A DNA stretch of 64,000 nucleotides, taken from positions 1 through 64,000 of the forward strand of contig JALMLS010000466.1 of NCBI GenBank assembly GCA_038496445.1. The letters run 5' to 3'. Each line of letters opens with the position of its first letter. Position 1 is the first letter of the stretch. The DNA is from Trichosphaerium sp. ATCC 40318. Lineage: Eukaryota; Discosea; Flabellinia; Trichosidae. Below the pieces are notes generated by a model. It made no database searches, was not told where the DNA came from, and saw only the letters and a list, made by a program, of their open reading frames with translations. The translations under genes and the position numbers were made by a program. This document shows, in pieces, positions 23,296 to 34,797 of this stretch.

Positions 23296-26200
23296 TCACG
23301 TGGCCATCAAAGATGTTACAGGTTTCAAAGTTTTGTAGAAGTTAATAACAAACTTGTTTGTTCTGATGACATGTCTATTTATTGGTTCAATCAACCTCAA
23401 GCTCTAAATTGTAACAAATTATTATCACACTGTATTTTGCAAAATACCATGTGTTATTTATTTACATACCTCAAGTGACCTTGCTCTACTCAATGCCACA
23501 TATGCTTGACCTTCAGAGAATACAGTCTTCAAACTATGACAATACTAGTGAGCTCTTGATTGAAATAATTATAATTTTCAAAAAACAAAAAGGGTTGACT
23601 TCTGTGTTGCGTATTAGCACGTACCTGACTTCAAGTCTATCGATGGTCATGCCTTGACTTTTGTGGATAGATAACGCCCATGCCAACGTTAATGGAACCT
23701 GCCATGATATCAGCAAATAAGAAACAATGGGGAAATATCTCGTGTTTAAAGTACCTGTTCTCTCCAGTTCTCTTTGTTATGTGCATCCATCCATTTTTCG
23801 GGAGTGATAACAACTGTTCTTTGATTTGAAAATTCAACAACTGGTAGAATCCTCTGCTTGGCTTCAACGAACTCAAACCCAACTACTTTACCTGTAATAC
23901 TACCATCAATGTAATGATATTCAGCAAAGTAATACGTACCACGAGCACCATTGACAAGACCATCACGAATATTGAGGTTTTTCACCAAAACAACCTTTTC
24001 CAAAAATAAGTTTTTTTAAGGTTCTCGTTTTGAAAAATAGTTGAACACCATCCTTTTGAGCATGGCTTCGTTCAAAATATATTTGCTGATTGCTACGTAC
24101 TTGCGCATTTTTCTTTAATGTTAGTTTTTTAGCAGCAGGACAAAAGTTATCAGTTAGGGATCTACCTTTGTCTACAGCACTATTTTTGTATAACAAACAA
24201 GTTAGTTGAAATCGTTCAATGAATATGTCAAAGAATCTGAATTTGCTGCATACGTGAAAGTTATAGCATCCCCAGGTAGTTCTTCTAAGTAACGATTGTT
24301 TAGTGCTTTGACTTCTTTTGTACGAGAGTCTGAAGTGAAAGGTCAGTAATAAAAAAACCACCAAAGTGTTCTAATGTATTGTACGCACAAAGACGTGTTG
24401 GGAGAATGCCGTCACTTGGAAATGTTGTTCCCATCGTATTGTTTAATATTGATATAGCATTTTGTGATATATTAGCTTCTCTGATTTCCTGGAGTACGCC
24501 CTGAAACACTTTGTCTTTTTGACGAAAAATCGTTGTGAGAAGAAATCGATTTGTGATCAGCTGTAACAATGTAAGCATGATTAAGGAATATTTAAAGGTA
24601 TAACACTTACATCTGACCAAGGTTTTGTTTGAAAGCATAAACGAGATCCTTGCACAGGTGGAAGCTGAAAAAAATCTCCACAAAGAATCATCTAAACCAA
24701 TCAAAAAAAAGTGAGTAAACAGAATTTGTTGCTTAAAAAGAGGTTCACCTGTAACCCTCCAAAAGGTTTTTCTGGATCTTTCACACCTATAATTCTATTA
24801 GTGAGTGATCTTCATATTTATTACGTTTACCTCTAGCGATATAATCAATTTTTTCAAAGAGTTCTGCGCTTATCATTGAGATCTCATCAATTATCAGAAC
24901 TTTTGTATTCATCCATCGTCGCAATGTTGTCGGTGTGCCTTTGACCTGCTGAAGTAACGCCTAAATCTAACATTAATGTGTTCAAATGTTCGCGTTATTT
25001 GTACCTCAGCTGATTTTGATCCATTACCGATACCTCCAAAGGCATAAATTGTTGATCCGCCAACACCACATGCAGCTATTTTAAAAATTATTAGTTCAAA
25101 GGCTTCGAAACGAAACTATTACCTATGCCAGTAGGCGCTGTTATATGAACTTTACTAGCACCATGTCTTTGCCGAAGAGCCAATACTATCTCTTTTAATA
25201 AGAAAGACTTTCCTGTGCCTAAGAGAGTTGATGTTAATCAAGTCATGTCTTATGCTGAAAATTACTATAAACAATGTCCACGTACCAGCTGCACCAGTAA
25301 AGAAAAATGAATGTTCTAATATGGCTTGTTCGAGTATCCATCTTTGTTCCTTGGACAAGTCCTTGCTAGGTTCAAGTGTCTATAGACAGGGATAAGTCCA
25401 AAACTAAAATGAAAAATTGTTTCAAACCTGTTGAATTTGTAGTTGTGGCATTCGCCCAAAAACGCGCTTATCAGCCTTAAGATCAAAGTTTCCAATACCA
25501 GACTTTGTGTTGGTGCCATTATTTGTAATAATGAGTGGTGTACCTATCACAAAAAAACACTAGATCAATCACAAAGACTCATCAAAAAATCAAAAAAAAA
25601 AAAAAAACATACCACGAAACCTTGAAATGCCGCTTTCTGAAACAGGAGCCACGTTTGTTGGTTCAACAGAAGATCTTACTTTAAATGTCTTAGATTGTTG
25701 TTGAGGTTGAATTATAGATACAGGAGGTGCTGCAAAGACCATGGAAGGAGCAGTGTTAATGTTATTTGCAGGAGCAGGATCTTGTGCTGCCAATCCGCCA
25801 TTCCAAAATACATTTGTGTTAGCTACACCAGGTGTACCACTATACCCAGGTGTAGCTTTAAAACCACTGAATATCCCAAAAGCAGGTGAATGCTCTGAGG
25901 TATTTACACTTACATTTTGTCTCAGTTGCATTCCTTGACCAATAAAAGTTTGCGTTTTCTTCCCTGCCTTTGGCATTGGCGATAACTTCATTGCAGCTCC
26001 CTTTTTTAACACTGATGGCTGCCCCTGCGCTTTGAAACGATTTGAATTATCTCCAATATTAGTTGAGTCATTTTTTGGAGCAGTAGGGCGCTGAGACATC
26101 GACGAACTTTGTGCAGCAGAAATTTTAGTCTTTTTTGGTGATGTTGTTCTGTTTGTTTTTGTTCTATAATCCGGAACAATAGTGTTCTCACCAAGTGATA

Positions 26201-26870
26201 AAGCACCTTTATCGCTCTTTATCTTACCATGCATAAGAAGAGCTCCAACAACCTCCCTTAAAGACTTCTCATTATGAACCTTTGTACGCTTGTACGCTCC
26301 GTATAAAGGGTGTAACTTGATGTCTAAACCATGTGGCCCTCTTAAAACTTGTGGGTCTCCCATTAGAACTCCAGCAACAACCTTTGAAGATAACCCAGGA
26401 AAATCATTAACTACTGATAAAACAAGTTTATGTCCTTGCTTCATTTTTAGTGGTGATGGTGGTAGCCTTGATCCAGGTTTTTGTTTGCCGGCAGAAAAAA
26501 AAGAAGTGAGTTTATCAGTTCGCTTCTTGTTCAAAAGCGATGGCATCTGTTGTTGGGAACGCATAGGATTGGCAACATTGTTTGTTTGTAATGATTGCTG
26601 ATCATTCCGTGGTGGATTTATACTAGGCTTAGGCATCTGCACGTGCGTCTGTACGGAAGGAGAGGTCGGTTGACTCGGTGAGTATCTCATACGAACTGGT
26701 GGCTGTGGACGCATTGCAGTTTGTGGTGGCTGTTGCCTTTGATGTGGTGATTGCGGTGTTGGTTGGATAGGTGCTGCTTGCGTTGCTTCTAGTCTTGGTC
26801 GTTTATTCTGTGATAGACCACGCGGAGACTGTACGGTGCGGTTTGATCTTGAACGTTTTCGTACAGGCAT
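23296..26870 (-). CDS. PIF1: PIF1-family DNA helicase
   Basis: PIF1 is a 5'-3' SF1B helicase acting at telomeres, G-quadruplexes and mitochondrial DNA. The start MPVRKRSRSNRTVQSPRGLS opens a 400-residue disordered, Gln/Pro-rich N-terminal region. This region also holds a compact block, GPHGLDIKLHPLYGAYKRTK, of unknown type. Helicase motifs follow in order: Walker A FFFTGAAGTGKS (split by an intron), TAPTGIAACGVGG, Walker B VLIIDEISMI, GDFFQLPPV, and ILPTRLCAYN. Near the end are LTLAWALSIHKSQGMTIDRL, then FSEGQAYVALSRARSLEGLR, finishing with NFYKTLKPVTSLMAT. About nine introns. All motifs look intact. The upstream exon-like sequence near 27010 is not needed. Confidence 0.92.
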
Positions 26871-27006
26871 TACTGGAATTTCTAGTTCTTCAGATTCTTG
26901 TTGCGATAGAACGTTTTCTATTTGTTCTTGTTAGACAAAATTGCAATGAAGGGCTAGGTCACGTGACGATCAAACTATAAGGTTAATAAATGCCCCACTG
27001 ACGCAC

Positions 27007-27431
27007 CTAGGGCCGCGGATACGCGTGGAGCAAGCTTTGAGAGCACCTCAAACGTTGCAAGGCAGATATTGCCGAATCATTACCAATTAAACCTACGATG
27101 ATTTTAATGAGCGTCAGGGCATTACGTTACGCTTACCTAGTAACAGAATAGCGTTTTTCTTTACTTGCGGTTGAGTTTCGACATGTAGGCGGTTTAACAG
27201 ACGATTTTGAATGTGTTGAAATGTATTTGATGCTGGTAATGGTATTATAAGGGTTTTAATCGCAATAAGCTCGTACGTATTGTGTTTGTTTTTGCGGCCT
27301 TCAAAAGCAGTACCAATGCCTTGAATATGCTTAAACACATTATACAAACGCTAACGTACTGTGTTTCGTGTTGTCCATTCATCATTCGCTAATTGCCTAC
27401 AATAATTCTGTACTTGAACAAGCGACAGCAT
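27007..27431 (-). CDS. hypothetical protein, helical-repeat-like
   Basis: I do not recognise this gene. From MLSLVQ, a 63-base intron (GTACAG..GTTAG) joins in phase to RLYNVFKHIQGIGTAFEGR, then YELIAIKTLIIPLPAS and HVETQPQVKKNAILLLG. A second intron (GTAAGCGT..CGTAG) leads to GLIGNDSAISALQRL and a TAG at 27007. The QPQVKKNAILLLG segment resembles one HEAT/ARM helix pair, which is inference. It lies upstream of PIF1 on the same strand, with 136 bases between them. Its last exon has an alternative frame (FEVLSKLAPRVSAAL) that could splice into PIF1, so the boundary is uncertain. Confidence 0.4.
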
Positions 27432-28183
27432 CACAGTCGCGTAAGCGGCGTGAATTTGTAAGTTGTTTCTTTCCAATAAAAACTCAAACTACAACAAAAA
27501 GTCAAAGAATTTCACTTGTCTGTAGTGTTAGCAGCAGTGAGCGCGCACGCGAGTCTGTAGACCGCTGTACGTTGGTATGTACATGTACTTTTTAACATTC
27601 TCAGAATCGTAAAGTGTAGTTGTAAGAATATAAATTATTGAAGTTGACAGCTTGTTATTTATTTTTCGGTTCACATAGTATCATTTATATGTCAACTGTT
27701 TGACACACTATTTGCACCATGCAAAAGACTCCACCCTCAAGTAACCACATTTATAACTTCTACAATATGATACGGATTTAGATAGTTATGACATAACCAA
27801 AAGTTTTTTTGTAGAATTAAAACCTAAATTATGACGAATGTTGTACGTCAATCCACTTTCGAACAATAGAAATTTTAAACAAGCTTTTAAAGCGGAGAAA
27901 CTACTCCGTACTGTATTGCTTATATAACGTACAAAAAACGCGGAGGCTTACCGTCTTCGTACATTAAATAACACGTGAAACTCGGCTGATTTTATTTTTA
28001 TCTTTCTTGAACCGAAACTGCTTGTCTTTGTGTTGAATTTCTAGTGATATCGCACACGAACAATCTCGCTAGCGTACTATATATTATAGATAAAGCATTA
28101 TAAGGAGTAAGCAAGATGTCTTCCTGACTTTTTTGTTTCGTGACCACGCATCAAGGAAAAAAAGGTGTTTCGTTTTGTTTTTA
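27432..28183. other. long intergenic region
   Basis: This is 752 AT-rich bases. A plus-strand open stretch at 27400-27460 (TASQSRKRREF, then GTAAGT) could be an exon but has no start or partner. No other feature is seen. Confidence 0.35.
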
Positions 28184-28628
28184 TTATACATATTTATTAT
28201 TAAGTTGTAGTCGCCCGCAAGCATAATCCCACAAATCATACCGTTCAAAATTATTACTATTATTACATACAGTCTCTACACTGACAGATTCATCAACATA
28301 TTCTTTATCTCTTACACTAAAAAAAAAAGTTTTAAAATCACGTGATTGAGGGTTCTCTACGAAAGCGTACTCTCTAGGTGGAAACACCCACACTGTCGCT
28401 CTATCTCTTCGAGCTGGATAAGCAGAGCATTGATTCTTTTCAACGTTCCAGTGTTGAAGTTGAAATGGTCCTTGATGAATGTGTTGGTGTGGCATATCAA
28501 GCGCTGTAGCGCTGTCACTTTCTTGCGATACCGGTGTCTGCCGCAATGTAAAATCAAAACCTATGTGAATATAGTCAGAACAAAACCCTCAGAACCGCAC
28601 CCTTCACATCAACACAAAAATCGGGCAT
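28184..28628 (-). CDS. hypothetical protein, three exons
   Basis: I do not recognise this gene. MPDFCVDVKG is joined across a 42-base intron (GTGCGGTT..CACATAG) to FDFTLRQTPVSQESDSATAL. DMPHQHIHQGPFQLQHWNVE and ARRDRATVWVFPPR follow. A second intron contains the palindrome AATCACGTGATT and ends in a long T-tract plus AG. The last exon is VRDKEYVDESVSVETVCNNS to NNKYV. Both introns keep frame, and the exons have balanced, protein-like composition, so it is probably a real gene of about 115 residues. No membrane segment or signal peptide. Confidence 0.55.
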
Positions 28629-29197
28629 TTTGAAAAAAAACTTTTTTTTTTTTGCGCAATGAAAATTAAACTGATGGGAAGATACCGGGTACAACTCGTT
28701 TTTGGCGTACAGCTACTCTTATGAGCCATTTAGTGCGTTATGTAAACGTAAAACGTTGTATATAATCTTTTTACTTTACAGTCTGTTTAAACGTTAAAAT
28801 AATGACCCCCTCGTGGTGAACGATAAATGTTTTTGAGAGTTGCTGCGTTCAAACTTCTCGGGTTTCTTTACCTACAGAAAATGTACGAAAATTTTGGATA
28901 CTGCTAAACTGCACATTGAGTACTAGTAAACACGAATGCAAGCGTTGGTACCAACACGTGACAAGCCAACTAATCGTAAAAAACAGACAAAATAACTGAC
29001 AGAGAACAATAAACTTAAAAAGAAGCACATTCATTTAAAAAAATTTGTGTGTTTCAGGCACGTGATTTAACTTTTCATACCCCTTTTTTAAAAAAAGGGG
29101 TCTTATCGTGTTATGTGATACAGCCTAGGCTGAGATGACTAAAAATTTAAATACAACTTAAAAAAAAGTCACACCTGTTCTTTATGGTTCGAGTGTC
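28629..29197. other. divergent intergenic region
   Basis: This lies between the divergent hypothetical gene and the phosphatase. It contains CACGTG sites near 28966 and 29060 and a strong inverted repeat at 29079-29101. No gene is seen. Confidence 0.4.
29079..29101. repeat. inverted repeat (hairpin or cruciform)
   Basis: ACCCCTTTTTT and its exact complement AAAAAAGGGGT are separated by one A. The 11-bp arms lie about 95 bases upstream of the phosphatase start codon. Confidence 0.7.
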
Positions 29198-29866
29198 ATG
29201 GAAGAAGGAAAAGGGAAGCCAAGAAGCCTTATTTTTGATGATTACCTTCCTGCACTTCCTAACAAGATCGAACAAGGTAAAACGCGCCGAAAACCGCTTC
29301 TTACGCTATCAAAGGGCTGTATATAGGTGATTGCTTCGATGCAAAAAATAAAGAAGGTTTAAAAAGCTTAAACATAACTCACGTACTTGCAGTACAACAA
29401 CAATGTGAAATAGGTGGTAAACCGTTATTCCCAAAGGCACGCCAACGAGAAAACACGTTAAAACTGGTGTTTAATTTTACATTTCACCAAACGTGACGCA
29501 CACTGCTAATTACCTATTATAGGACCTCAAGTACTTCATTATAGATGAAGCAGACGTACCTTGCGACCTTTCCGTGTACTTCAAAACAGCAATTCGGTTT
29601 ATTGAAAAAGGGAAAAAAAAAGGTGGAGTCCTCGTCCACTGGTGAGCTTAGAAACTAGACCTTTATGTCCTGATATTTTTAGTGGTGCTGGTGTTAGCCG
29701 TAGCTCTACTATTGCCGCAAGGTACTTAATGTACGAGCACAGTATAGATAGCAAGGAGGCACTAAGAAGGATAAAGGAAATTAGACCTCAGATTGATCCA
29801 AATCCTTACTTCAGGAAATTACTTGTTGAAGCAGAGGGCGTAAAACGCGTTAAGGGTAAAAAGTAG
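29198..29866 (+). CDS. dual-specificity protein phosphatase (DUSP-like)
   Basis: DUSPs dephosphorylate Tyr and Ser/Thr, often on MAP kinases. The start MEEGKGKPRSLIFDDYLPAL is followed by LYIGDCFDAKNKEGLKSLNI, THVLAV (the family's ITHVLN..A strand), DLKYFIIDEADVPCDLSVYF, and the active site. The P-loop reads GGVLVHC + GAGVSRSSTIAARYLM, a clean C-x5-R. The Cys codon itself is split TG|T by an intron (GTGAGC..TTTTAG), so unspliced RNA would not encode an active enzyme. The last stretch, DSKEALRRIKEIRPQIDPNP, is the typical helix after the P-loop. It looks like a stand-alone atypical DUSP of about 165 residues with a short basic tail. Confidence 0.88.
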
Positions 29867-30323
29867 GGTTCATGCAGTATAAAGTAAGAGATACTCCATT
29901 GATTGCATACTGTACATCCTATCTTGGAACGTCTTGTCGTAGCACAGTTACTAGCAGCTAGAACGTTGCAGTGCCGCTGGAATACAGTACACGGACTTGC
30001 AACGCTTCACGTGTTGTAACCAAGAGTTGCACTCCTTAGAACAGATATTATTAGCGGTATCACTACAAGCAACAATTCCCAAGAGAGTAATAAAGCAGTA
30101 ATATAATTTTTACAATCAATGCACGCGATACGCTAACACTACACTAACCTGCAGTGTTTGTGACCTGTTTGGCGAAATTGATAAGAAAAATCGCACGTAA
30201 GTATGCACGTTGACGTTTGTTTTTGCACGCTTGGATTATTAGTACATGTGTTGGCCTTGTTTTAACAGCGTTTTTCAGCAAACTTAACCATTAGTTAAGA
30301 AATAATTTCATTCCATCGCAAAC
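29867..30323. other. intergenic region
   Basis: This is the 3' flank of the phosphatase and the promoter side of eIF2-alpha. One TCACGTG occurs near 30009, and no gene is seen. Confidence 0.4.
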
Positions 30324-31430
30324 ATGTCTAACATGGACGAAACTGAACCTGGCACTAGCGCATTTAACCCTGGATCATGTCGCTTTTACGAAAATGAGTT
30401 TCCGGACAAAGACGAATTAGTTATGGTTAAAATTACAGAGGTCAGCGAGATTGGTGTGTTTGGCAAATTATTGGAGTACAATATGCTCGATTGCTTCATC
30501 CCAATGTCAGAAATATCCCGTACACGTATTAAATCCGTTCAAAAGGTACGCAGGCACTAAATAACGTTAAATTACTAATATTCGACTAGCATTTGAAAAA
30601 AGGACAAACAAAAGTACTCCAAGTACTTCGTGTAGACCAAGCACGCGGTTACGTAGATTTAACTAAAAAATACCTCACCAAAGAGGACATTGAAGATTGC
30701 ACCAATAGCTACAATCGCGCTAAAACCGTACGAGCATAATGCGTCGCTAATTGCTGAGCGTACACATAGGTTTACAACATTGTCAACCGAATGGCAAGTG
30801 TATGGCATAAACCAATGAAAGACCTATACGAAAAGGTTGTATGGCCTCTTGACAACACGTATGAAGATGGTTCCTTCTCAGCCTTCAGAAAAATTGCTGA
30901 CGATCAAGAGTATGCTCCAAACTCGCCTCTAATTCCGCCTAACGCATGTAGTGATATTCTCACGGATATAGATTATGATGAGCAGTTCAAAGGAGAACTC
31001 ACAAAGGAGATCCGAAAGCGTCTTGCCATCCAACCTCTAAAGGCACACCACTTGAAAAGATGTTTGTGAATAACGCTTTTAAATAGGTTGTAGCTGAAAT
31101 TTCAATTACATGTTACTCTGAACGCGGTATTGATGACATCAAAGACGCACTAAGCGAAGGATTCTTTGAAGACAAAGTCCAGGTACATTTTTTCAAAAGA
31201 AATACCAAGTTTTTGTTTTATTGCTCTTCTCAGCGTCTAATCGCATTTTTCAGATCAACCATCGTGCGTCCCCATTGTACTGGATCCACACAACATCCAC
31301 AGAAGAGGCTGAAGCTCGTCAGCTTATTGTTGACTCAATTAAACGTATTGAGGATAGCATAGCAAAGCGTGGAGGTGAGCTTAAGGTTACCAGAGAACCT
31401 GAGGTTGCTGGAGACACAGACGACTTCTAG
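30324..31430 (+). CDS. EIF2S1: translation initiation factor eIF2 subunit alpha
   Basis: eIF2-alpha is the regulatory subunit of the initiator-tRNA carrier. MSNMDETEPGTSAFNPGSCR is a slightly long N-terminus. The S1 domain (CRFYENEFPDKDELVMVKIT, IGVFGKLLEYNMLDCFIPM) carries the stress-kinase site SEISRTRIKS, with the Ser equivalent to Ser51 present. HLKKGQTKVLQVLRVDQARG and VYNIVNRMASVWHKP follow. The C-terminal alpha/beta domain includes AEISITCYSERGIDDIKDAL and ends GELKVTREPEVAGDTDDF. Four or five introns of 40-60 bases. The conserved Ser implies control by an eIF2 kinase encoded elsewhere. Confidence 0.95.
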
Positions 31431-31763
31431 ATGCCTTGTATTGAATGTACTATTTTGAGTTTTTCTGTGCACTTATTAAAAAAAGCAACGCTTCTAATTT
31501 GAAACCTCGTTTTATGAGTTCTCCTTACTACGACCATCACTTACCCTGCGCAATTATGGTACGACAGAACCATGCACAAAAGCACTTAGGTGCATGCTGT
31601 TCTTCTTTAATAAGCGCTCATCACAAAACTGCGTCTCGATTCGGCGTTGGTGACCACCAAACTCATCACCAAGTTAATGAGAAACAAAAAGTTAAGTAAC
31701 GCTTGTGATTCACGTAAAGCACACTTTTATTCAAACTCATTGCACTAACAAAGCAGTACACTC
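31431..31763. other. spacer
   Basis: This separates eIF2-alpha from CDC34. It contains an 84-codon plus-strand open frame at 31445-31699 with no recognisable protein character, which I treat as chance. Confidence 0.4.
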
Positions 31764-33255
31764 ATGAGCGCGTTACGGCTCCTACAGAATACGTATAAGC
31801 GTACGTTTAATTAGCATATACGGTGCTTTAGCTAATGTCAGGCCACAGGTATGATGAAAGAACCCGTTGAGGGGTTCTGCGTCGACCTTCCTGACGAATC
31901 CGACTTTTTCCGGTGGGTGATATACCTTGAAGGCCCTCCAGGAACTCCTTAGTACGTTAGCAGTTGATTCGGACCGTTGCTTTCAACTTCCCTATTTTCA
32001 TTAAATAACTATTCCACATTACACTAGAGTGTATTTGCAGCTATTGTAACAAAGACATTTGTCGTTTGTGTCTACTTTTACCTTTTGCTCTTAATCTTGC
32101 TGTAATTGCCCAGTATAAGCAAATAAACTTACTCAAGATAGCGAGAAAGGAGTTTTTCAACTACAAATCGAGTTTCCAGATACTTATCCGATGTCTCCTC
32201 CATCTTTGCGATTCATGTCTGACTTCTGGCATCCTAACGGTATAGTGGTTTAAAGTGAAATTCGAACGAAGCGATTAAAACTTTTTTTTGCTTTTTTTTT
32301 GATTCTAAAATCCTTCAAATTACCTCACCGCTTCCATAAAACATCACCGTTAATACCGCGCATCTCTTTTTCCAACTTAGTTATTCTGATAAATAAAATA
32401 GTTTACAAGGACGGCAGAGTATGCATATCTATTCTTCATCCACCTGGCGAGGTACACCAATTACCATAGTATTTTTTAACGTCACTTTCATAAAAAAAAA
32501 CCTCCGTTCAAGCGACGTTATCGTTGAACTTGCTTGCGGCCTTTTTTCTCTTTGCCTCATCCCGTTCAGCATTCAACTAAGCTTAAAATTAGGATTCAAT
32601 GTCTGGAGAGCTCCCTGAGGAGCGATGGATGCCTTCTCAGACTGTAGAGACAGTTATCTTGTCTGTTATGTCCATGTTGAACGATCCAAACATCTCCTCT
32701 CCAGCTAACGTTGATGCTTCAGTCGAATGGCGTAAATCTCGTGATAAATACATTAAACGTGTTGATAAACTCGTTGAAAAAGCCATGAAGGAATTACCTT
32801 CTGATGTTAAAATTCCACACCCAGAGACTAATCCTGAAGAGAAGAGAGGTACTGCAGTTAAACGACTTTTCTGTTAACGATGGGAAAAAAACATACTTTT
32901 TTTTTAATACCGCTTTTTCGGCCTACAAGTGAATTCTATCGTCCTTGCGGTTACCGTGGGTATCTAGATATAATTAATAGCTACTCGAGAGGCCGTTTTA
33001 ATGCTGTTTTATCTCGTCAACGAAGTTTGTTAAAATTCGAAAAAAAATTACTGATTTTGGTTTGTAGCTCTTATGGAGAAGCGTAAGTTGCTCGCAGACT
33101 CTACAGATTTTATGATGGATGATTATGATGAGGAAGACTTTGATATGGACTTTGATGAAGACGATTACTATAATTACAGCGATGGTGAGGGTGATGATGG
33201 ATATGATGATGAAGGTGATGAGGATGAAGAGGTAAATGAGGATGACGATGCCTAA
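31764..33255 (+). CDS. CDC34: ubiquitin-conjugating enzyme E2, CDC34/UBE2R type
   Basis: CDC34 is the E2 of SCF ubiquitin ligases. The start MSALRLLQNTYKR joins across an intron to MMKEPVEGFCVDLPDESDFF, then RWVIYLEGPPGTP, IEFPDTYPMSPPSLRFMSDF and WHPN. The active-site stretch is GRVCISILHPPG. The acidic-loop insertion typical of CDC34 (SMSGELPEERWMPSQTVETV) and NISSPANVDASVEWRK follow. The last exon (from about 33068) encodes a strongly acidic tail, MMDDYDEEDFDMDFDEDD to NEDDDA, matching the acidic tail of CDC34 that contacts the SCF cullin. The intron before the tail is long (about 215 bases) and might hide another small exon. All catalytic features are present. Confidence 0.92.
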
Positions 33256-33827
33256 ACGACAAACCAAACCTCAATTAAAACAAAAAGGCTGAAAAGTCTT
33301 TTTTGCGGTAGCCAGGCAAAAAATCTTCACCTCATCAAACTTTGTATAAAAAACCCTCCTACTCCTCCTCTTGTCTGTATTTCTATCGCCGTGACTGATA
33401 AGAAATAAACATCAGACATTTTAGAAACACAAATTCTACAAATCTCTCAATCCTCACCCTTGCGTTTGAACGAAGAAAAAAACGAAAGAATTTTTCTCAA
33501 ACAAAAAAAAAAATACCAAAAAAGACTTTTTTTGAAAATGTTGATCCAAAAGCACCTTTCGAGTGCAACTTTTTTTCTTCTTTTCTATGTCTTTTTGATG
33601 TATTTTCTTTTTTCTCTTTAAAAAGTATGATTATGTTAATAATTTTTGTATTGTGCTTGTGAGTTGGTAGAGTCTTTTTTTTTTTTTTTCCCCTTTTTTT
33701 TTTTTTCTTTAAGTTGTTGTGAGATTTCTTCATTCTTTGTTGATTTTTTAGTGCCTGGCTGCCAGAAAAAAAAATAAATAAAATCGGTATCCAAGTAAGT
33801 CATATAAACTCATGTATTTGCGCTTAG
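33256..33827. other. spacer with long T tracts
   Basis: This holds no gene. It has many A and T homopolymers, the largest at about 33674-33716: a run of roughly 15 T, four to five C, then about 14 T. Confidence 0.5.
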
Positions 33828-34262
33828 ATGTCGGATCTAGAACCAAGCAAAGAGGAAGAAAAAGTAACTAAAGAAGAGGTAGAAGAAGAGAAAGTAGAGG
33901 AGAAACCAAAATCAAAGCAAAAAAGATCGAAATCTGCAAAAGAATGTACGTCTTTTAACCGAATCTTTTCTGCTTCTCATGACTCCCTACAACCTCTTCT
34001 CCCACTTATAACCTTCACAGCTTCTTCATCTCGTTCTGAAAAGTCTGAGAACTCAAAAAAGAGAAAAAAGGCGAAAAGTAAGCCAGAAGCAAAAGTAGAG
34101 CCTGAGCATACACGTAAGCAATCAGCTAAGGTTGAGAAGACACCTTCAAAGAAGAGAGATAAGGATCGTGATAAGAAACCAAAGGCCAAGCGTGTAAGAA
34201 CTGACAAGGATAAAAAGAAAAAAAGAGATAAGAAAAGGACAAAAGATAAGACCGCTGCTTAA
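33828..34262 (+). CDS. Lys/Glu-rich low-complexity nuclear-type protein
   Basis: MSDLEPSKEEEKVTKEEVEE begins an acidic/basic low-complexity chain. A 72-base intron (GTACGTCTTTTAAC..TTCACAG, about 33947-34019) is likely because removing it gives KESSSSRSEKSENSKKRKK. Reading through would insert a Phe/Leu-rich piece that does not fit. The rest is Lys-rich (KKRDKDRDKKPKAKRVRTDK) and ends KDKTAA and stop. It resembles chromatin- or nucleolus-associated disordered proteins in composition only; no domain is visible. The function is unknown. Confidence 0.65.
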   Translation: MSDLEPSKEEEKVTKEEVEEEKVEEKPKSKQKRSKSAKECTSFNRIFSASHDSLQPLLPLITFTASSSRSEKSENSKKRKKAKSKPEAKVEPEHTRKQSAKVEKTPSKKRDKDRDKKPKAKRVRTDKDKKKKRDKKRTKDKTAA

Positions 34263-34797
34263 TGAATTTGTACGATCATGTCATGATATGTCATGCTCCT
34301 CCTTTCATAAGAGAGATAAAGATAAAGCTGTCTTTATTATATTTTTTTCTAAAACAACGTTTTTACGCCCTCCAACATCTGTTTGTACAAATTGTAAAAC
34401 AAACTCATGTTCAACTCAATTAAAAATCAAAAAAGTAAATTCTGTGTAGTTTATTTTTTTTTGCTTATAAATGGCTGTCAAAGAAACACGTGAACCTATT
34501 GTCGAATTATAGTACTAGTATGAAACGATCTTCGATTGATTAATTCCATGTGATCTTTGACAAACCATTCATTCTGATGTGAACTGGGTTTGATGAATCA
34601 AGAGTGGAGGAGTTTGATTGTTTTCGATCGTGTGTGGTGTATGATTGTTAAAACTTGGCTTCACTGCCAGAGCGTCTTCAGTTGAATCTTAAAAAAGGAC
34701 TCGGATGTCAAAAAGCTAAGGAAAACAATAGGGTTGATGCATTCACTTGTAGTCACTATTGGGAAATTGTACTTGTTTTATTAACCATTGACTCAAC
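34263..34797. other. convergent spacer
   Basis: No coding feature is seen. There is one ACACGTGA site near 34490. Confidence 0.4.

Noticed and set aside
27351-27359. A 9-base GT..AG element (GTACGTTAG) with an in-frame TAG, looking like an extremely short intron or a read-through stop.
   Set aside because: A normal 63-base intron with a GTACAG donor upstream and the same acceptor joins MLSLVQ to RLYNVFKHIQG in phase, so no tiny intron is needed.
29079-29101. CCCCTTTT/AAAAGGGG resembling hypotrich-type telomere repeat.
   Set aside because: It occurs once as an inverted repeat, not as a tandem array, and lies between ordinary genes.
31445-31699. Plus-strand 84-codon open frame between eIF2-alpha and CDC34.
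   Set aside because: Irregular composition, no recognisable motif, no splice partner; length is possible by chance.
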